From IMG/VR virus record IMGVR_UViG_3300046534_000660, positions 1-37,311 of that record: a stretch of DNA of 37,311 nt. One strand, 5' to 3'. The number at the start of each line of letters is the position of its first letter. Positions within the stretch are counted from its first letter, which is position 1. Made by a program: the position numbers and the translations under genes. Source of the DNA: a virus. This document shows, one piece after another, positions 1-7,408 of this stretch. A model generated the notes under the pieces. The model had not been told where the DNA came from, searched no databases, and saw only the letters and a list, made by a program, of their open reading frames with translations.

Positions 1-96
1 TTAGATATACTAAAAGATCCTGTATTTGATTTTGTTGCTGGCACTAAAATTTATCTACCTGACCCGTCTGCATTACGTAACACATTAGGATTCTAA
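1..96 (+). CDS. 3' end of upstream gene, possibly gp53-like baseplate wedge protein (partial)
   Basis: An open frame runs from base 1 to the TAA at 94-96 and gives 31 C-terminal residues. They include DPVFDFVAGTKIYLPD and end in LGF. The pattern of a DPF/DPV stretch, then a G-T, then a short hydrophobic strand with L-P resembles the end of LysM-like domains. Such a domain ends the gp53 wedge protein of many T4-like phages, and gp53 commonly lies just before gp5 in this group. The identification is inference from position and a short motif. The next gene starts one base after the stop, so the two are probably cotranscribed. Confidence 0.55.
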   Translation, partial: LDILKDPVFDFVAGTKIYLPDPSALRNTLGF

Positions 97-97
97 T

Positions 98-3000
98 ATG
101 CCAGCTATTAATTTAAAATCAGCAGCCAAAAAAGCTGCTACTGGAGCACTTGCTACAACCAATCCATTAGAGGCATTCGGCGGAGCAGGTCCAGATATTA
201 GTTCTAAAGCAGGTGCAGTAAGCGGCATAGCTTCCAAAGCTGGGCAAATAGGCGCAGCGGCGTTAGGAGGAAGCATTGGCGGATTTTTAAAAGGTAAAGC
301 AGATGCAGCTTTTGGTGATCTTATGGGAGCAACTGTAGGAAACGATTTACTTAATAATCTCCAAGCTAAACTTGGAAGTATAATTTCTAACTCACCTGAA
401 CTTAATAGTCTATTTGACAATCCATTAAAATTAATAGAAAAGGGTGCAGCAGATCTCGCAGGAATTACAGGCGGCGAATTTGGACCTACAATTGAACAGT
501 ATAACAAACTAAAAGACGGAAGTGCATATGATGCGTTCAATAACGATGAATTTGCTCCTTCTTATCTAGGCGATGATTCTTCAGCAAGTAAAATACCTAA
601 TCCTTTAAGAAATCATAATGGATGTAATTATGTAATTACACTTGGAGTACTTGGTTCAGCAGAATATAATGATCCAAGTAAGTACAGAGATTCAGGAGGC
701 TTTAAAAATTATATAATAAAAAGCTCAGGCGGCGACCTTGCTCGAAGAACACAAGTTCTAGATGAAACAGTTGGCGGCAACAGTGACCATGCAGAATATT
801 ATATTGAGGATCTTGAAATAGACGCAGTAATTTCCCCAAATGCTAATACTAGAGTTACAGCAGGTACAGCGTTATCATTTACAGTTATTGAACCATATAG
901 TATGGGTAACTTTATACAGTCTATAATTACTGCAACTAAAGCGGCGGGCTATGATAGATATAACGAAGCTCCGTTTTGTATAAAAATTGATTTTGCAGGA
1001 TGGAACTTAGGCGGCGACACTAACGCTCATTTTGTACAACAACCAATGTTTATTCCTATCAAATTTATTAATATGGAATTTAATGTTACTGGTACTGGTA
1101 GCACGTATGCTGTTAAAGCAGTTCCTATGAGTGAAACAGGACTTCGTGATAACATTAATAAAATTAATACTCCTGTAAAAGCAGTTGGAACAATAGTACA
1201 TGAAGTACTTGAAACAAATGATAAATCTGTAACAGGTGCAGTGAACTCACAAATTGAGGCTTTAGAAGAAACTGGAGCAATAGGTCCATATGATAGATAT
1301 GTTATCTGTTTTCCAAAAACAAGAGCTGAAATAAGAAAAGTTTTACAAACCGGAACAGTTACTGATACTGCATTTATTACTACACCCGAAGAACGAGAAG
1401 CTCAACGCATTGGCTCTGGAGAAACAAATGATAAATTAAATGAAGCAAATAATTCAAAAACTATTACAATTACTCCCCCAAACAATGTGTATGCAATATT
1501 TAAAACTTTTGCAGAAGATACTTCGCTAATGAATGAAATTGGGCTAAGTCCTCTTAATGTAGATACAAACGCCGGCGGAAATACTAGTGCAGCAGATGCT
1601 AATAATGTAACTGATTCAGAAACTGGCTTAGTAGATACTGCTAATGTTGCCGCGCAAACATCTGATAAAGCACGAGAGTTTCAGTTTAGTCAAAGTCAAC
1701 AAATTACATCTGTTATTGAAAAAATATTATTACAGTCTGAATATTGTGCTGAGAAATCAACTGAAGACGCTAAAAATGGAATGAACAAGTGGTTCAAAAT
1801 TGACACACAGGTATTCATAGGTGAAAGTCCAATTACTGAAGCACAGATGGGACGTAAACCAAAAGTGTATGTGTATAGTGTTATTCCTCATGAAATTGAC
1901 GAAGCTGTTACAGCGGCAGGAACTAGCAAACCAAAAAATACTAAAGGAATACGAGAATCTGCTGTTAAAGAATACAACTACATTTACACTGGAAAAAATG
2001 AAGATGTTTTAAACTTTGATATTAATTTTAATAATGCATTTTTAATGACAGCAAACTCAGATCTTGGTATGAGTAATGCTAACATACGAGGAAAAGACGG
2101 CGACAAAACTATGACTTCTGGTAATGACTCAGATAGTGGCGTTGTTGTAAATGTTCCAGACAAAGATTTAAAATCAAATGATGACACTGGTCCTGAAACA
2201 GGTTTTGTAGAGAAACCAAAAGAATCTGCTGCTGCACATAGTAACGATGTTCGTAGAGCAGTTGCAGAAATGTTCCATGATAGAATTACAAATATGACTA
2301 TTGATATGGTTAGTGCAGAAATGGAAATAATGGGAGATCCTTATTATGTTCCGCAACAAACAGGCAACTATGTAGCAGACATAGCTGATAAACCTGCTAT
2401 TAATAATGACGGAACGATGAATTATCAAGATGGACCGGTATATTGTATTGTTAACTTTAGAACGCCATTTGATTACCAAGTTACAGGAGCAACAATGGAA
2501 TTTCCACAAATTGTTCCAGGTTTCAGTGGACTGTTCCAAGTAAGGGCAGTAACTAACAAATTTAGCCAAGGAAAATTTACCCAAACTCTTAAGATGATTA
2601 GACGTAAAGGTCAAGACGATAAAGCAACTACAGGTAATAGCAAGTTCTTATCAATTGATAATACAGCCCAACTTAATAAAGACGGAACAGTAACAGATGG
2701 TACTGTAGGACAAAGTGGACAAAACATGATAGATTGCTTCCCAGCATCACAGAATGATGATGTTAGAAATAAATTACCTGCAATTGATGCCGCAACTGCA
2801 ACTGCACTTGCTGCAACCGAAGCAGCTAAAGAAGCAGCAGCGCAGATTTCAGCACCAAGTTTAGAATCTGTAGTAGAAGGCATAGATTTTGGCATTGCAC
2901 AAGTACCTGACTTAACTAAAGTTATTCCAAAAATACTTGATAAAAATATTAAAGATGCGCTTGGTGGATATGGAGACTTTGCAAGCGGCGCAGCTAACGC

Positions 3001-3142
3001 AGCCTCTGGTGCTTTAGGCTCAATAAACGCAGCATCCGCAGCCGCCAGTAATGCAGCAAGTGCAGCAGAAAATGCAGCTAAAAGTGGAATTGCCGCAGCT
3101 AGTGGAGCAGCTAAAAGTAAGATTAAAGGACTACTAGGATGA
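98..3142 (+). CDS. Large baseplate hub-like virion structural protein (1014 aa)
   Basis: This is probably a baseplate hub or inner baseplate component, in the place where gp27-like hub proteins are expected. The body, about residues 165-840, carries motifs seen in large structural proteins of marine T4-like phages: NYVITLGVL, SFTVIEPYSMGNF, KIDFAGWNLGGD and MEIMGDPYYVP (about 740-750). It ends with a strand-rich segment, about 787-839, containing FQVRAVTNKFSQGKFTQTL; this resembles the last beta-domain of gp27/gpD-type hub proteins. Both ends are unusual: residues 1-100 are Ala/Gly/Lys-rich with glycine-zipper spacing, and residues 961-1014 are an Ala/Ser repeat. Residues 23-36 hold an FGGAG motif that recurs in the next gene. 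The ATG lies one base after the previous stop. A structural role is secure; the hub assignment is inference. Confidence 0.75.
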   Translation: MPAINLKSAAKKAATGALATTNPLEAFGGAGPDISSKAGAVSGIASKAGQIGAAALGGSIGGFLKGKADAAFGDLMGATVGNDLLNNLQAKLGSIISNSPELNSLFDNPLKLIEKGAADLAGITGGEFGPTIEQYNKLKDGSAYDAFNNDEFAPSYLGDDSSASKIPNPLRNHNGCNYVITLGVLGSAEYNDPSKYRDSGGFKNYIIKSSGGDLARRTQVLDETVGGNSDHAEYYIEDLEIDAVISPNANTRVTAGTALSFTVIEPYSMGNFIQSIITATKAAGYDRYNEAPFCIKIDFAGWNLGGDTNAHFVQQPMFIPIKFINMEFNVTGTGSTYAVKAVPMSETGLRDNINKINTPVKAVGTIVHEVLETNDKSVTGAVNSQIEALEETGAIGPYDRYVICFPKTRAEIRKVLQTGTVTDTAFITTPEEREAQRIGSGETNDKLNEANNSKTITITPPNNVYAIFKTFAEDTSLMNEIGLSPLNVDTNAGGNTSAADANNVTDSETGLVDTANVAAQTSDKAREFQFSQSQQITSVIEKILLQSEYCAEKSTEDAKNGMNKWFKIDTQVFIGESPITEAQMGRKPKVYVYSVIPHEIDEAVTAAGTSKPKNTKGIRESAVKEYNYIYTGKNEDVLNFDINFNNAFLMTANSDLGMSNANIRGKDGDKTMTSGNDSDSGVVVNVPDKDLKSNDDTGPETGFVEKPKESAAAHSNDVRRAVAEMFHDRITNMTIDMVSAEMEIMGDPYYVPQQTGNYVADIADKPAINNDGTMNYQDGPVYCIVNFRTPFDYQVTGATMEFPQIVPGFSGLFQVRAVTNKFSQGKFTQTLKMIRRKGQDDKATTGNSKFLSIDNTAQLNKDGTVTDGTVGQSGQNMIDCFPASQNDDVRNKLPAIDAATATALAATEAAKEAAAQISAPSLESVVEGIDFGIAQVPDLTKVIPKILDKNIKDALGGYGDFASGAANAASGALGSINAASAAASNAASAAENAAKSGIAAASGAAKSKIKGLLG

Positions 3143-3146
3143 TCCA

Positions 3147-4403
3147 ATGGAAATGAACGAAGACGGCGGCGTAGAAGATTTTAAAGGTTTTAGTGAACAA
3201 TCAAACGCGGTCGCTGTAGAACCAGTTGGACCGTGGAAGAGACAAGACCTACCTTATCGACTAAAGTATAGACAGATATTTCAAGACACTTATGAAATGT
3301 GGAAATATGGTTCTGATATTATATATAATGCTGCCCGTAGCTATCAAATTATTATAGTAATTGACAATTCAAATCAAACTCAGTTGTTATATCCTAACCA
3401 GCCTAATTTTTGGGTAGGCGAGCGGTATACTGATCATGACCCTATTTTAGAGGACTTAGAGTTAGTTAATTTTAAGCCACTATACAAGCAAATGCAAACC
3501 TGGTATGAAGAAGGCGGCGGCCCTAACGATCTTAAAATTAGAGGTTCAATACAAGCAGGCAAGTATAAAAATGTTCCTGTTCTTCTTCCAGATCCTGCAA
3601 TGGACTATAGCCGACCAATTGTACAAACCTCTGCATCTACAGGAAAAACAAACGGAACTACTGTAATAACAACTACAGAAACACCTCCAGGAGCAGCAGG
3701 AAGTACAACAAAAAGTGAAGTTGTTGCTGCTGGTGTTCAACAAGGTGACCAAAAAGTATATGACGATGCTATACTAAGGCAGTCAGCTGCAAGCAAAGCA
3801 AAAAAAGAATTTACAACTGTTGTAACTAAAGGCGTAGACGAAGATGGATTTAGTTACACAGAAACAAAACGTGTAGAAGTTGTTCCAGGACAAGTTGGAC
3901 CAAAAGCAATAACAGCTGAAGATCCGTTAGATGCATTTGGCGGCATTGGTGATGATGTTTCTAGTGCAGAACGAGGACGCATAGACCAGATAGCAGGCAG
4001 TGGTCCAGAAAATGGTGAAAAACCATGTATACCATCTAACCCACCAGCAAGTAGCGGAACAAGCGGATCAGGTAGTACCCCTCCAAAAGCAAAAGGCCCA
4101 GATGCTATTATAGCAGAAGCTAGAGCTAAAGCAGCAGCACCTAAGTCGGTACTTGTTGATAAAGCAAAAGAGTTAGATCCGTTTGGCGGTGCAGGCGACG
4201 ATGTTACTGACACTGCTCCTACTACAGTAACTAAGCCACCGTCAACCCCAACAAGTTCAGCAACGACACCAGATCGCCCACCCGGAGTATATATATATGA
4301 GCCACTGACTCCTGGATTTGATAGGTATGATTTTAATTCAGGCAAAAAAGTTTATACTCCTAACATTGGGCCTAGTAGAACTAAAGAAGCAATATCAACA
4401 TGA
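3147..4403 (+). CDS. Baseplate-region structural protein with long disordered linker (418 aa)
   Basis: I do not recognise a named family. Residues 30-155 look folded and are rich in aromatics (PYRLKYRQIFQDTYEMWKYG; PNFWVGERYTDHDP). Residues 160-375 are Thr/Ala/Pro/Ser-rich and probably unstructured. The end is more ordered again (PGVYIYEPLTPGFDRYDF from about 379). Two copies of an acidic FGG motif lie in the linker, DPLDAFGGIGDDV at 259-271 and LDPFGGAGDDV at 343-353, and match one in the preceding protein. The gene sits 4 bases after that gene and 12 before the spike gene, so it probably belongs to the hub or spike assembly. A further in-frame ATG occurs 6 bases after the chosen start. Confidence 0.7.
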   Translation: MEMNEDGGVEDFKGFSEQSNAVAVEPVGPWKRQDLPYRLKYRQIFQDTYEMWKYGSDIIYNAARSYQIIIVIDNSNQTQLLYPNQPNFWVGERYTDHDPILEDLELVNFKPLYKQMQTWYEEGGGPNDLKIRGSIQAGKYKNVPVLLPDPAMDYSRPIVQTSASTGKTNGTTVITTTETPPGAAGSTTKSEVVAAGVQQGDQKVYDDAILRQSAASKAKKEFTTVVTKGVDEDGFSYTETKRVEVVPGQVGPKAITAEDPLDAFGGIGDDVSSAERGRIDQIAGSGPENGEKPCIPSNPPASSGTSGSGSTPPKAKGPDAIIAEARAKAAAPKSVLVDKAKELDPFGGAGDDVTDTAPTTVTKPPSTPTSSATTPDRPPGVYIYEPLTPGFDRYDFNSGKKVYTPNIGPSRTKEAIST

Positions 4404-4415
4404 CCGAGGTAACAT

Positions 4416-6905
4416 ATGTCAGATAGTAATTATACAAGAACAACATCTAATCTTAAAGCAGGATTTAAAGATTCTGGACCTTATGAAGCTATTGTAGTTA
4501 ATAATTTAGATACAAAGTACATGGGCGGATTAACAGTTGAGCTTTTAAAATATACTAGCGCAGGCAGCGCACCAGAACGTAGCGGACAGTTAATGAACGT
4601 TAGATATCTAAGTCCGTTTTATGGAGTAACTCCTAATGCTGCCCTTACAGCAAATGATGGGTATGAGCATACACAAAAAAGCTATGGTATGTGGATGGTG
4701 CCGCCTGATATAGGCACAAAAGTTCTTGTAATATTTGCTGAAGGCAATGCAAACTTTGGATATTGGATTGGATGTATACCAGCAGATTATATGAACTTTA
4801 TGGTTCCTGATGGCAGAGCATCTACCGAGAACACAACAGGTATTACTCCTCCTCCGTTAAAAGGAAGAAAATTACCAGTAGGTGAATATAATAAAGCAAT
4901 AGAAGCTGGAGAAAAGGTTGATCCTACTTTATTTGCTAAACCCTATAACAAAGACTTTACTGAAACTTTAGAAATACAAGGTTTACTAAATGACGAAGTG
5001 AGGGGTACAACTACAAGTAGTGCAAGGCGAGAAATACCTAGTATGGTATTTGGTATTAGTTCCCCAGGTCCTAAAGACCGCAGAGATGGCGCACCAGGTG
5101 TAGACATCGGCACTGATAAATCTAAAGTCAATGTACCGTCTAATAGGTTAGGTGGTTCATCGTTTGTAATGGATGATGGTGATGACAGATTTGTACGTGC
5201 AACACACGCAGAAGACGGTCCTCCAATTTATAAAAATATAGGTGCTAGAGAAACAGGCGGCGATAGAACTATTCCTCAAAATGAATTATTTCGTTTTAGG
5301 ACAAGAACCGGCCATCAAATACTAATGAATAATAGTGAAGACTTAATTTACATTGGTAACGCCCGCGGCTCAACTTGGATAGAAATGTCCAGCGACGGTA
5401 AGATTGATATACACGCACAAGATAGTGTTAGTATAATGACTGAAAATGATCTAAACATTACAGCTGAACGTGATATAAATATGGAAGCTGGTAGAAACAT
5501 CAATATGAAAGCAACAGGCAGAGCACCTGGTGCAACAAGCGGCAGAGTACAGATTGAATCTTACAGAGACTTTAATCTATCTGTCGGAGCAAATAGTAAA
5601 ATTACTGTAGGCAAAAATCAACACATAAAAGTAAATCAATCGCAATATATTGACACAACAAAATCATTGCATATTAAGTCAGGGCAAGATAATAGATTAA
5701 CTGCTGGCGGATCAACACACATTAATAGTGCAAAAGAACATAGAGAAACAGCTCAGTATGTACATATGAATGGTCCTAAAGCAGCACAAGCAAGTGTTGC
5801 AAAGCCAGTTGAAACATTAAGTACACAAATATTACCACGTATTAGACCAGGTGGCGTTATATCCGGCTACGAAAGTATATTAACAAGATCACCACAACAC
5901 GAACCTTGGCCACATCACGAAAACTTAGATCCATTAGCATTTAAAAAGATTGAAACAGATAGAGAATCACCAGGTTCGCTTGCTTCTGCAGATAGAGTAG
6001 TTACACCAGATACGTTTGATAAAAATTTACAAGGTAGAACATCTAGTGCGTATATACAAGGCAGTGGAGGAAATGTTAGTACTGGCATTATTTCAAGAGG
6101 TCCAGGAAATGGACAAACACCTGTAGCACCAGGAGATTATAATAGTGACTTTAACTTTGATCCAGAATTAGGTTCATTAAGTGCAAGATACGAATCAAGA
6201 GGAAATCCTGCAACTATTGGTTGGGATAGCACCGGCGGCTTTAGTTACGGTACATATCAGCTTGCAGCTAACCGAGGTGTTATGGGAGAATTCCATGCAT
6301 GGTTGGGCAGAAACCATCCAGAATTAGCAAGCGGATTACTTCAAGCAGGTGGGCCATCGGCAGCAAAAGCCGGTACAGCAGCTTATAAAGCAGCATGGGG
6401 ACAAATAATGTCGTCAGCAGAAGGCGCAGAAGCACAACACCAATATGCTGTTGTATCTTATTATATTCCAGCTTCCGGCTTAATTGTAAAGAAAACTAAT
6501 CTTGATGTAAATCTAAGATCGTTAACGTTGCAAAACACTGTTTGGTCTGCTGCTATACAACATGGTCCAGGAGGAGCAAGAAACATTTATAAACGAGCTT
6601 TAGGACGTCTTGGCTATCCTACAAATAGTCCAACAACTACTGAGCCAACTGATGCTGCATTAATTAGAGCAGTATATTCAGAGCGTCGAGCAAACAATGG
6701 TAGTAAGTACTTTAAAAGCAGTACAGCTTCTGTTAGGTCAAGTGTTGTTAATAGATTTCATAACGAAGAAGCAGACGCACTTAGAAGCCTACAGCAAGAA
6801 ATTAAAAAAGCGCAGGAAAATCCACCAAAAGCGTCACCAACAGATAATAGTGCCGCTACACAAACAGTAGCACCGCACCGCACAGCAGCAGAACGGGGTA
6901 AATAA
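4416..6905 (+). CDS. 5: gp5-like baseplate central spike with C-terminal lysozyme-like domain (829 aa)
   Basis: This is the needle that penetrates the outer membrane and, by homology, locally digests peptidoglycan at infection. Residues 20-135 form an OB-like domain (YEAIVVNNLDTKYMGGLTVE; IGTKVLVIFAEGNANFGYWI), typical of gp5/VgrG-family spikes. Residues about 292-455 are a regular strand-turn repeat (KIDIHAQDSVSI, DLNITAERDINMEAGRNINM), matching the triple-stranded beta-helix of gp5. Residues about 588-785 form a lysozyme-like domain, with RYESRG giving candidate acid E593, followed by GGFSYGTYQL (607-616) and HGPGGARNIY (716-725). In T4 gp5 the lysozyme lies between OB fold and helix; here it follows the helix. 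A Shine-Dalgarno GAGGT at 4406-4410 sits 5 bases before the ATG. Spike identity is strong; the hydrolase subfamily is not determined. Confidence 0.88.
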   Translation: MSDSNYTRTTSNLKAGFKDSGPYEAIVVNNLDTKYMGGLTVELLKYTSAGSAPERSGQLMNVRYLSPFYGVTPNAALTANDGYEHTQKSYGMWMVPPDIGTKVLVIFAEGNANFGYWIGCIPADYMNFMVPDGRASTENTTGITPPPLKGRKLPVGEYNKAIEAGEKVDPTLFAKPYNKDFTETLEIQGLLNDEVRGTTTSSARREIPSMVFGISSPGPKDRRDGAPGVDIGTDKSKVNVPSNRLGGSSFVMDDGDDRFVRATHAEDGPPIYKNIGARETGGDRTIPQNELFRFRTRTGHQILMNNSEDLIYIGNARGSTWIEMSSDGKIDIHAQDSVSIMTENDLNITAERDINMEAGRNINMKATGRAPGATSGRVQIESYRDFNLSVGANSKITVGKNQHIKVNQSQYIDTTKSLHIKSGQDNRLTAGGSTHINSAKEHRETAQYVHMNGPKAAQASVAKPVETLSTQILPRIRPGGVISGYESILTRSPQHEPWPHHENLDPLAFKKIETDRESPGSLASADRVVTPDTFDKNLQGRTSSAYIQGSGGNVSTGIISRGPGNGQTPVAPGDYNSDFNFDPELGSLSARYESRGNPATIGWDSTGGFSYGTYQLAANRGVMGEFHAWLGRNHPELASGLLQAGGPSAAKAGTAAYKAAWGQIMSSAEGAEAQHQYAVVSYYIPASGLIVKKTNLDVNLRSLTLQNTVWSAAIQHGPGGARNIYKRALGRLGYPTNSPTTTEPTDAALIRAVYSERRANNGSKYFKSSTASVRSSVVNRFHNEEADALRSLQQEIKKAQENPPKASPTDNSAATQTVAPHRTAAERGK

Positions 6906-6908
6906 AGT

Positions 6909-7343
6909 ATGAGCCAATTAGAAAAAAATCTTTATAAACGTGTAACTGTAAGTCAGCCTACAAAAATTGCAAGCTCTAATAGAAAATACAGAGGGTTTTC
7001 AACTGTTGCTGATGCTAAAAGCTTTAGCGTTTATGATTTTGAGCTTATTAAGCAAGATTTAATTAATCACTTCCATATAAGACAAACTGAAAAATTAAGC
7101 GATCCTACTTTTGGCACAATTATTTGGGATCTGCTATACGAACCTTTTACAATTGAAGTTCAAGAAGCTATAATTGAAGATGTTACTCGTATTATTAACT
7201 ACGATCCTAGAATAAAAGCAGATGATGTAGTAATTGACACTTATGAGCAAGGTATACAAATTGACTGCACAATAACTGTTCTTCCGTTCGGAGTAACAGA
7301 CCAATTGCGCTTCAAATTTGACAAAGAAAACGGACTTCTTTAA
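6909..7343 (+). CDS. 25: gp25-like baseplate wedge protein (144 aa)
   Basis: This belongs to the gp25/GpW family, a sheath-initiating component that joins gp6 and gp53 in each baseplate wedge core. The length fits the family. Features visible are the FSVYDFELIKQDLINHFHIR segment (about 38-57), the SDPTFGTIIWDLLYEPF segment, and the hallmark YDPRI at 98-102 followed by alternating beta strands to the end. The start is 3 bases after the stop of the spike gene. The order spike, gp25, gp6 is that of T4-like phages and supports the call. Confidence 0.95.
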   Translation: MSQLEKNLYKRVTVSQPTKIASSNRKYRGFSTVADAKSFSVYDFELIKQDLINHFHIRQTEKLSDPTFGTIIWDLLYEPFTIEVQEAIIEDVTRIINYDPRIKADDVVIDTYEQGIQIDCTITVLPFGVTDQLRFKFDKENGLL

Positions 7344-7377
7344 ATTTAACAATTAAATACACACATATTCATTTCAG

Positions 7378-7384
7378 CTAAATA
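7378..7384 (+). promoter_or_regulatory. Late-promoter-like box CTAAATA upstream of gp6
   Basis: CTAAATA lies in the 65-base gap before gp6, 24 bases from the box end to the chosen ATG. T4-like late promoters are a single TATAAATA-type box read by the gp55 sigma factor, and variants with this core are reported in marine relatives. Similar boxes stand ahead of three later genes here. No transcript data support it. Confidence 0.5.
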
Positions 7385-7408
7385 TTAGTATAAACAAGGA
7401 TAATGCAT

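Noticed and set aside
85-540. Minus-strand open frame of 151 codons
   Set aside because: Shadow of the Ala/Gly-rich start of the 1014-aa gene; Pro/Ala/Leu-rich with no recognisable domain.
2611-3147. Minus-strand open frame of 178 codons
   Set aside because: It is the reverse complement of an Ala/Ser-rich repeat in the hub-like gene; its Ala/Leu/Ser composition is a by-product and it has no family motif.
3854-4345. Minus-strand open frame of 163 codons
   Set aside because: It lies wholly opposite the low-complexity linker of the 418-aa gene and mirrors its composition.
6898-6904. GTAAATA as a late promoter for gp25
   Set aside because: It overlaps the spike stop and ends only 4 bases before the gp25 ATG, leaving no room for a transcript leader with a ribosome site.
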